Shown here piece by piece: positions 58,408 through 64,000 of a stretch of DNA of 64,000 nt. Numbering within the stretch: position 1 is the stretch's first letter; every line of letters starts with the position of its first letter. The notes beneath the pieces were generated by a model that did no database searches, was not told where the DNA came from, and was given only the letters and a program-made list of their open reading frames with translations. Both the position numbers and the translations under genes were made by a program. Origin of the DNA: Streptomyces sp. NBC_01428 (GTDB taxonomy: Bacteria; Actinomycetota; Actinomycetes; Streptomycetales; Streptomycetaceae); contig NZ_CP109499.1 in assembly GCF_036231965.1 (NCBI RefSeq), positions 6,820,001 through 6,884,000 on the forward strand, read 5' to 3'.

Positions 58408-59454
58408 TCAGTAGGTGACCGTGATGCGCCGGGCGGGACCGTCGACGCGGACCGTCCCGCCGTACGGGATGACGAGCTGCGGATCGGTGTGTCCGAGGTC
58501 CACGTCGAACACGACCATCATGTCCGGGGCGTAGCGGTCGACCGCGCGGCGGACCGCTTCCCGCTGGTCGCGGACGTAGCGGGCCCGGTCCGCGGGGGCG
58601 AGCGGCCGGTCGAACGACCAGGCCTTCGGCCGGCCCATGAGCAGGGCCGGGAAGCGCCCCAGCAGGCCTCGTTCGCCCATACCGCGCAGGATCCAGTACA
58701 CGTCGTCGGCGCGGGGCATGTCCTCCGAAGTCTCCAGGAACAGCACATGACCGTCGTACACGGAGAGGTCGTGGGGGATCTCGCGGTCGGCCATCAGCAG
58801 CCACGACAGGATCTCCAGGTTGCCGCCCCAGGAGCGGCCCTCGACCACCCGGTCCGGGCGCACCCACGTCCAGCCCGCGCCCGGCTCCGTGCGCGGCTCG
58901 CGGGCGAAGGTCTCCGGGTCGTCCCAGGGCAGGTCGACCTCCCGGAACCGCTCCGCGGGCCCCAGCTCGTAGGGCCCGGAGGTGAACAGGGCGGCCCGCA
59001 CGGACTCGGCGGTCAGCGGGTCCATGGCGCCGGGTCGGCCGAACTCGCACATCACCGTGGCCCCGTGGTACCCGACGATTCCGGCGTTCCACAGGAAGGC
59101 GAGGACGTTGGTGTTGTCGCTGAAGCCGAAGAACGGCTTGGGGTTCGCCCGGATCAACTCCCGGTCCAGCAGCGGCAGCACGGTGATCTGGTCGTCGCCC
59201 CCGATGGACGCGACGACCGCCTTGACCGTCGGGTCGGCGAACGCCGCGTGGAGGTCGTCGGCCCGTTCCCGCGCCGAGGAGCCCATCGTCCGGGTCGTCG
59301 GATACTCGACGGGTTCCAGCCCGAACGTCCCGCGCAGTCGCTCCAGGCCCAGTTCGTACGGCAAGGGGAGCAGCCCCGGCAGGCCGCTGGACGGGGAGAG
59401 CACGGCGATGCGGTCGCCGGGCACGGGCTTGGGCGGGTACACGGGCCTGAACAT
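58408..59454 (-). CDS. Peptidase S66 family protein (LD-carboxypeptidase / MccF-like)
   Basis: 348-aa serine hydrolase of the MccF/LdcA family, which cleaves LD-peptide bonds of murein or inactivates microcin-like aminoacyl nucleotides. Expected catalytic residues: Ser in FFGFSDNTN near 120, Glu in WGGNLEILSW near 225, His in FDVDLGHTDPQ near 318. The family start is PPKPVPGDRIAVLSPSSG. TATCCT lies 6 nt before the ATG, so the transcript is probably leaderless. Confidence 0.88.
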   Translation of the reverse strand: MFRPVYPPKPVPGDRIAVLSPSSGLPGLLPLPYELGLERLRGTFGLEPVEYPTTRTMGSSARERADDLHAAFADPTVKAVVASIGGDDQITVLPLLDRELIRANPKPFFGFSDNTNVLAFLWNAGIVGYHGATVMCEFGRPGAMDPLTAESVRAALFTSGPYELGPAERFREVDLPWDDPETFAREPRTEPGAGWTWVRPDRVVEGRSWGGNLEILSWLLMADREIPHDLSVYDGHVLFLETSEDMPRADDVYWILRGMGERGLLGRFPALLMGRPKAWSFDRPLAPADRARYVRDQREAVRRAVDRYAPDMMVVFDVDLGHTDPQLVIPYGGTVRVDGPARRITVTY

Positions 59455-59555
59455 GGCGCGAGGATACGAGCGGTCACCCGTCGGGTGCATCGTGATAAAC
59501 CGGGTGCGAGCAGCGGTCCTCGACGGGCCGGCCGACCCGAAGGACCGGAGGAACC

Positions 59556-60029
59556 GTGCCCCGCACCCTCGCCAACGCCCCGATCATGATCCTCAACGGG
59601 CCCAACCTGAACCTGCTCGGGCAGCGCCAGCCGGAGATCTACGGCCGTGACACGCTCGCGGACGTGGAGGCGCTGTGCGCCAAGGCGGCGTCGGCGCACG
59701 GGGGCACGATCGACTTCCGGCAGTCCAACCACGAGGGCGAGCTGGTGGACTGGATCCACGAGGCCCGTCTGCACCACGCGGGGATCGTGATCAACCCGGC
59801 CGCCTACTCGCACACCTCCGTCGCCCTCCTGGACGCGCTCAACACCTGCGACGGGCTGCCCGTGGTCGAGGTCCACATCTCCAACATCCACCAGCGCGAG
59901 GAGTTCCGGCACCACTCGTACGTCTCGCTGCGGGCCGACGGGGTCATCGCGGGCTGCGGCGTGCAGGGGTACGCGTTCGCCGTGGAGCGGGTGGCGGCAC
60001 TGGCCGGTGCCGGGCTGGCCGCCACCTGA
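59556..60029 (+). CDS. aroQ: 3-dehydroquinate dehydratase, type II
   Basis: Third step of the shikimate pathway, dehydrating 3-dehydroquinate. The 157-aa protein has NGPNLNLLGQRQPEIYG (about 14-30, with the catalytic Tyr and Arg), RQSNHEGELVDWIH (about 55-68), INPAAYSHTSVALLDAL and VEVHISNIHQREEFRHHSY, all diagnostic for the dodecameric type II enzyme. GTG start with AGGAGGA-type site immediately upstream. It converges with the ABC transporter operon three bases away. Confidence 0.96.
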   Translation: MPRTLANAPIMILNGPNLNLLGQRQPEIYGRDTLADVEALCAKAASAHGGTIDFRQSNHEGELVDWIHEARLHHAGIVINPAAYSHTSVALLDALNTCDGLPVVEVHISNIHQREEFRHHSYVSLRADGVIAGCGVQGYAFAVERVAALAGAGLAAT

Positions 60030-60032
60030 GCC

Positions 60033-60800
60033 TCACAGCCGCCCGGCGTCCACGATCCTCTTGAGGAAACGCCGGGTGCGCTCCTCACGGGGGTCGCCGA
60101 AGACCTCCTCGGGCGTGCCGCGTTCCAGGATCACCCCGCCGTCCAGGAAGCACACCTGGTCCGCGACCTCCCGCGCGAAGCCCATCTCGTGCGTGGCGAG
60201 GACCATGGTCATGCCGTCCTCCTTGAGGTCCCGGACGACGCCCAGGACCTCGCCGACGAGTTCGGGGTCGAGAGCGGCGGTGATCTCGTCGAGGAGCAGC
60301 AGCCTCGGGCGTACGGCCAACGCGCGGACGATCGCCGCCCGTTGCTGCTGACCGCCGCTCAGCCGGTCCGGGTACTCGCCCGCCTTGGCGCCGAGCCCGA
60401 GCCGTTCGAGCAGCTCACGCGCGTGTGCCTCCGCCTCCGCGCGCCCCGTGCCGTGCACCCGGCGCGGGGCGAGGGTGACGTTCTCCAGGACGGTCATGTG
60501 CGGAAAGAGGTTGTACGCCTGGAAGACCACGCCGATCCGCCGCCGCACCGCGTCCTGGTCGGCGCGCGGGTCGGTGATCTCCTCGCCGTCCAGCCAGATC
60601 GCCCCGTCGTCGACCTCCTCCAGGAGGTTGGCGCAGCGCAGCAGGGTGGACTTGCCGGACCCGGAGGCGCCGATGAGCGTGGTCACGGTGTGCGGGGCGA
60701 CCTCCAGATCGACGTCCCGCAGGACGACCGTGCCGCCGAACGTCTTGCGCACGGACTCCATGCGCAGCATCGGGCCGCCGGGGGCGGATGCCGTGCTCAT
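60033..60800 (-). CDS. Amino-acid ABC transporter ATPase
   Basis: 255-aa ATPase of the polar amino acid uptake (GlnQ/ArtP) family. Walker A GASGSGKST (about 43-51), Q-loop VVFQAYNLFPHMTVLEN, signature LSGGQQQRAAIVRAL, Walker B LLLLDEITAALDPE and switch His ATHEMGFAREV. Walker B shows DEIT where most have DEPT, as in several GlnQ relatives. The ATG overlaps the permease stop (ATGA), confirming an operon of binding protein, permease and ATPase. Confidence 0.93.
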   Translation of the reverse strand: MSTASAPGGPMLRMESVRKTFGGTVVLRDVDLEVAPHTVTTLIGASGSGKSTLLRCANLLEEVDDGAIWLDGEEITDPRADQDAVRRRIGVVFQAYNLFPHMTVLENVTLAPRRVHGTGRAEAEAHARELLERLGLGAKAGEYPDRLSGGQQQRAAIVRALAVRPRLLLLDEITAALDPELVGEVLGVVRDLKEDGMTMVLATHEMGFAREVADQVCFLDGGVILERGTPEEVFGDPREERTRRFLKRIVDAGRL

Positions 60801-61708
60801 ACGGTGCCTCCCTGGCCGCGGCGCCGGTCCATGCGCGCGGTGACCCAGTCGGTGAAGCGCGTCATGGGGATGGTCAGGGCCACGAAGAGGAGCGCGGCGA
60901 CGATGTACGCCGTGTAGTTGAGGCTCCGGCCCACGATGATGTCCGCCGAGCGCATCGCCTCGACCGCGCCGCCGATGGAGACGAGGCTGGTGTCCTTCTG
61001 CAGGGACACCATGTCGTTGAGGAGCGGCGGGACCTGGCGGCGTACGGCCTGCGGCAGCACGACATGGCGCAGGGTCTGCCGGTTCGTCAGGCCCAGCGAG
61101 CGTGCGGCGGCCCGTTGCGAGGGGTGCACGGACTCGATGCCCGCACGGACGACCTCGGCGACGTACGCGGCGTACGTCAGCACCAGGCCCGCACCGCCGA
61201 GCAGGACCGGGTCGTCGGTGACCCCCTGCAACTGCAGGGCGGGGACACCGAACACGACGATCGACAGGCAGATGATCAGCGGCAGGCCGCGGAAGAAGTC
61301 GGTGTAGGCGGTGGCGAGGGCGCGCACCGGCCAGTACATCGGGCCTCGCAGGGTGCGTGCCACGGCTATGAGGGTGCCCAGCACCAGCACCAGCGCGCCG
61401 CACACGACGAACAGCCGGAGGTTCAGCCACAGGCCTTCCAGGATCTTCGGGAAGGCCTCCCGCGCGAAGGACGCGTCGAAGAACGTCTCCTTGGTGCGCG
61501 GCCAGCCCGGTGCGCCGACGACGACGAGGTACAGCACCACGGCGACGACCAGCGTGGACAGCGCGGCGACGGCGGCCGAACGGCGGGCCCGGGCGCGCCG
61601 GTGCCGCTCGCGCTCGATCCGCCGCGGCGAGGGAACGTACGGGTCGGCGCCGCCGGGCATGTCGCCCTCGGCGGCGTCCCCTCCCGACTCCTCCTTCACT
61701 GCTGTCAC
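60797..61708 (-). CDS. Amino-acid ABC transporter permease
   Basis: 303-aa membrane permease of the HisM/GlnP type. A basic cytoplasmic N terminus (about 1-48, RRIERERHRRARARRSA) precedes six predicted helices. The EAA loop is EVVRAGIESVHPSQRAAARSLGL (split across about 183-205), with TDFFRGLPLIICLSIV before it. GTG start overlaps the stop of the binding-protein gene (GTGA); a second GTG three codons later is possible. It works with the ATPase downstream. Confidence 0.9.
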   Translation of the reverse strand: MTAVKEESGGDAAEGDMPGGADPYVPSPRRIERERHRRARARRSAAVAALSTLVVAVVLYLVVVGAPGWPRTKETFFDASFAREAFPKILEGLWLNLRLFVVCGALVLVLGTLIAVARTLRGPMYWPVRALATAYTDFFRGLPLIICLSIVVFGVPALQLQGVTDDPVLLGGAGLVLTYAAYVAEVVRAGIESVHPSQRAAARSLGLTNRQTLRHVVLPQAVRRQVPPLLNDMVSLQKDTSLVSIGGAVEAMRSADIIVGRSLNYTAYIVAALLFVALTIPMTRFTDWVTARMDRRRGQGGTV

Positions 61709-62589
61709 TTGAGCACCGGGGCGTCGACGGCCTCGGACAGCCACTGCTTCTCGATCCTCGCGAGCGTGCCGTTCTCACGGAGGGCGTCCACGGCCTTCGT
61801 CACGCACGAGGTCAGCGCGCTGCCCTTGTCGAGGACGAGCCCGAACTGCTCGGGCGTCCCGCCCTGGTTCTCGAACTGCCCGACGATCTTCGCGTCCGTC
61901 ACCTCGGCGGCGGTGATGTAGAAGGCGGTCGGCAGGTCGGTGACGATGGCGTCGACCTGGCCGTTCTTCAGCGCGGACTTGGCCTGGTCGTTCTTCGCGT
62001 ACGCCGCGGGAGACCTGGTGGGCTTCACCACGTCGTCGATGTAGTCGAGGCTCGTGGTGCCGACCTGCGCGCCGAGCTTGAGGCCCTTGAGGCCGGCGAG
62101 CCCTGTCGCCTTCGCCGCCTTGGAGCCCTTCAGCGCGATGACGGCCTGGCGCACGTCGTAGTAGCCGGACGAGAAGTCCACGGCCTTCTTGCGCTCGTCG
62201 CTGATGGACACCTGGTTGATGTCGAAGTCGAAGGTCTTGCGGCCGGGCGCGAACGCCTTGTTGAAGGGCACGCTCTGCCAGACGACGTCGCCGCGCGCGT
62301 AACCGAGCTGCTTCGCCACGGCATAGGCGACCGCCGACTCGAAGCCCTTGCCGTTCGCGGGCTTGTCGTCCTCGAACCACGGTTCGTACGCGGGTTCGTC
62401 GGTCGCGACGGTGAGCTTGCCGGCGGTCCGCGTGCCCGACGAGCCCTTGGCGCAGGCCTCGGCACCGCTTCCGGAGGCCTTGCCGGACGCCTTCTCCTCA
62501 GGCTGCGGGGCGCAGCCCACGGCGAGGGCGAGCAGGACGACGGTGCCGGCGGACGCGGCGCGGGCCAGGGCGCGTTGAGCGAGATGCAT
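61705..62589 (-). CDS. Amino-acid ABC transporter substrate-binding lipoprotein
   Basis: 294-aa extracellular solute-binding protein, family 3. Lipobox LAVGC at about 21-25 marks lipid anchoring after a signal helix. The mature protein shows LTVATDEPAYEPW, FDFDINQVSISDERKKAVDFS and GAQVGTTSLDYIDD. Ligand likely a polar amino acid, not specified. First gene of the operon; the 144-nt region upstream is shared with the MBL terminator, and I see no clear promoter. Confidence 0.92.
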   Translation of the reverse strand: MHLAQRALARAASAGTVVLLALAVGCAPQPEEKASGKASGSGAEACAKGSSGTRTAGKLTVATDEPAYEPWFEDDKPANGKGFESAVAYAVAKQLGYARGDVVWQSVPFNKAFAPGRKTFDFDINQVSISDERKKAVDFSSGYYDVRQAVIALKGSKAAKATGLAGLKGLKLGAQVGTTSLDYIDDVVKPTRSPAAYAKNDQAKSALKNGQVDAIVTDLPTAFYITAAEVTDAKIVGQFENQGGTPEQFGLVLDKGSALTSCVTKAVDALRENGTLARIEKQWLSEAVDAPVLK

Positions 62590-62692
62590 GGCGGGAGAGT
62601 GACAGCGAACCGTGCCGTCTGTCGAGGTCACGGCGGTAAATGTCCGCATGGTGGGAACGGGTGTTGCAATCCCGTGAACACGTAGGGCGTGT

Positions 62693-62718
62693 CCGCCCCC
62701 GCACCGCGGCGGGGGCGG
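62693..62718 (-). terminator. Terminator after the MBL hydrolase gene
   Basis: CCGCCCCCGC (62693-62702) pairs perfectly with GCGGGGGCGG (62709-62718) around ACCGCG, 15 nt after the minus-strand stop of the MBL gene. Confidence 0.75.
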
Positions 62719-62733
62719 GGAACGAGCCCGGGT

Positions 62734-63390
62734 TCACCAGCCCCGCGCGCGCCACTCCGGCAGGTGGGGGCGCTCGGCGCCCAGCGTGGTGTCGTTGCCG
62801 TGTCCCGGGTAGACCCAGGTCTCGTCCGGCAGCACGTCGAAGATCCTCGTCTCGACGTCGTGCAGGAGACTCGCGAACGCCTCCGGGTCCTTGCGGGTGT
62901 TGCCCACCCCGCCGGGGAAGAGGCAGTCGCCCGTGAAGACATGGGGGTGACCGTGCGGGTCGTCGTAGACGAGGGCGACCGAGCCCGGCGTGTGGCCCAC
63001 CAAGTGGCGCGCGGTGAGGCGCACGTTCCCCACGCGGACGGTGTCGCCGTCCTCCAGGAGGACGTCGGTCGGGACGGGGATGCCGTCGGCGTCCTCCCGG
63101 CCGGCGTACGTCCGCGCGCGCGTGGCGGCCACGACGTCCGCGAGCGCCTGCCAGTGGTCGCCGTGCTGATGGGTGGTCACGACCGAGGCGATGCCGTCGT
63201 CGCCGATCAGGGTGAGCAGGGTCGGGGCGTCGCTCGCCGCGTCGATCAGGAGCTGTTCGTCGGTGGCCCGGCAGCGCAGCAGATAGGCGTTGTTGTTCAT
63301 CGGGCCGACCGCGACCTTGGAGATCATCAGGTTCTGCAGCTCGTGCACGTCGGCAGGGCCGCCGACCTTCACCGCTCCGCTGTACGTCAT
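62734..63390 (-). CDS. Metallo-beta-lactamase fold hydrolase (glyoxalase II-like)
   Basis: 218-aa zinc hydrolase. Metal ligands: TTHQHGDHW (72-80), His in ARHLVGHTPGSVAL near 130, Asp in TGDCLFPGGVG near 153, and PGHGNDT near 197. It resembles glyoxalase II-like thioesterases that use mycothiol or coenzyme thioesters. TAGGCT sits 7 nt before the ATG, so the message is probably leaderless. It is followed upstream (to the right) by a mycothiol-dependent enzyme gene, consistent with thiol metabolism. Confidence 0.9.
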   Translation of the reverse strand: MTYSGAVKVGGPADVHELQNLMISKVAVGPMNNNAYLLRCRATDEQLLIDAASDAPTLLTLIGDDGIASVVTTHQHGDHWQALADVVAATRARTYAGREDADGIPVPTDVLLEDGDTVRVGNVRLTARHLVGHTPGSVALVYDDPHGHPHVFTGDCLFPGGVGNTRKDPEAFASLLHDVETRIFDVLPDETWVYPGHGNDTTLGAERPHLPEWRARGW

Positions 63391-63400
63391 GGCGGCCAGC

Positions 63401-64000
63401 CTATAGCGGGGGCAGGGCCGGCAGCGGCCCGCCGTCGACGGTCAGCGCCGAGCCGTCGCGGCGCCCGCAGAGCCAGCCGAGCAGGTCGGCCGCCGTGCCC
63501 CGGACCGCGACGGGGCCGCCCGTGGCGCCTCCGCCGGTGGTCCACGTGCGGCCGGTCTCGGAGGCCAGTTCCGTCGAGGGCACGTCCGGGTGGCCGGCGA
63601 ACCGCTCCACGAGGAAGTCGATCTCGCGGTCCGTGAACTCCTCCGGCAGGTCCTCCAGCTCGTACCCGGTCCCGAGGTCCACGTGGTGCAGCTCGGCCTC
63701 GACCCATCGCCGGAACGGCACCCGGGCCGCGGTGTCGGTGACGCCGTTGCGCAGTTCCACCGTGCGCGACCAGTCGGCCGGCGTGGCCCCCACGTCCTGG
63801 AAGCGGGCCGCGCTCTCGCGGACGTCGGCGAACTGTGCGTCGAGGGGTCGCGGGGCGTCCCGCTCGATGTCGGCGTCGCGGGCGGTCGCGGAGGCGTACA
63901 TGGGCCGGCCCTCCAGGACGTTCACGAGGGCGTCGGCGTTGCGGGCGACGTGGGCGAGCACGTGCCCACGGCTCCAGCCGGGAAGCCGTGACGGTTCCGT
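63401..64000 (-). CDS. Maleylpyruvate isomerase family mycothiol-dependent enzyme, truncated by the window end
   Basis: About 199 residues are visible; the start lies beyond position 64000 because the frame continues with RLPGWSRGHVLAHVARNADAL, normally near residue 35. The DinB-like four-helix domain carries the metal His residues in GHVLAHVARN and AELHHVDLGTGY. A C-terminal domain (WLCGRRDGSALTVDGGPLPAL) follows. Probably a mycothiol S-transferase or isomerase; the substrate is not known. The MBL gene follows 10 nt later. Confidence 0.85.
   Translation of the reverse strand, partial: TEPSRLPGWSRGHVLAHVARNADALVNVLEGRPMYASATARDADIERDAPRPLDAQFADVRESAARFQDVGATPADWSRTVELRNGVTDTAARVPFRRWVEAELHHVDLGTGYELEDLPEEFTDREIDFLVERFAGHPDVPSTELASETGRTWTTGGGATGGPVAVRGTAADLLGWLCGRRDGSALTVDGGPLPALPPL

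Overview
The window is about 72% GC, uses GTG starts freely, has GGAGG-type ribosome binding sites and long perfect GC hairpins as terminators, and encodes actinobacterial hallmarks (a DUF397/DUF5753/HATPase regulatory set, a maleylpyruvate isomerase-type mycothiol enzyme, TerD proteins, Tat substrates). This points to a Streptomyces core chromosome. From memory, rpsA, coaE, uvrB and aroQ lie in one neighbourhood in S. coelicolor too. I see no insertion sequence, prophage, integrase or CRISPR array.

Layout. 1-9.2 kb: 5' part of hrpB, a methyltransferase, rpsA with a clear promoter and terminator, a secreted beta-helix protein, a Tat-exported flavin amine oxidase, a PAC2 protein, coaE and a TPR protein. 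9.2-18.4 kb: membrane protein, acyltransferase, methyltransferase, DoxX, S4 RNA-binding protein, an M20 dipeptidase coupled to a YfcC-type carrier through a 25-codon mini-ORF, family 5 uracil-DNA glycosylase, prolyl aminopeptidase. 18.4-25 kb: a GntR-controlled NCS1 transporter/racemase pair, GH6 glucanase, RidA, nucleotidyltransferase and a conserved hypothetical gene. 25.0-25.36 kb: an unusual RNA region holding two tRNA-like folds whose halves are in circularly permuted order (3' half before 5' half). 25.5-33.6 kb: FUSC protein, DUF899 protein, ABC exporter, then the HATPase / XRE-DUF5753 / DUF397 regulatory group. 33.8-40.5 kb: MocR regulator with an AhpD-like protein, GltD-like oxidoreductase, DUF1772, DUF2293, uridine kinase-like and CBS proteins. 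40.5-49.5 kb: CorA, methyltransferase, pseudouridine catabolism (psuK-psuG), formaldehyde dehydrogenase, cupin, ogt, secreted GDPD, MHYT protein. 49.5-64 kb: uvrB, two TerD-family genes, a Mn-type (yybP-ykoY) riboswitch with terC, chaA, MFS carrier, S66 peptidase, aroQ, an amino-acid ABC transporter operon, an MBL hydrolase and a mycothiol-dependent enzyme cut by the window end.

How parts work together. uvrB and ogt, both repair genes, carry the same DNA-damage promoter (TTGTCAGTG-N8-TANNNT, the RecA-NDp/PafBC type) with identical geometry that would start transcription at the ATG; coaE has a degenerate version. Several other genes have a -10 hexamer 6-8 nt before the start codon, so leaderless transcripts look common. 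TerD, the TerD fusion, riboswitch-terC and chaA look like a metal-homeostasis/stress neighbourhood. The GntR regulator, a perfect GTTTGGTATACCAAAC palindrome, the NCS1 carrier and the racemase look like one hydantoin/allantoin-type uptake unit.

The most unusual item is the permuted tRNA-like pair at 25036-25274. Acceptor stems (7/7 and 7/7), anticodon stems (5/5 and 5/5), T arms and conserved tRNA bases all fit, but only if the halves are read in permuted order. It deserves expression and comparative testing.
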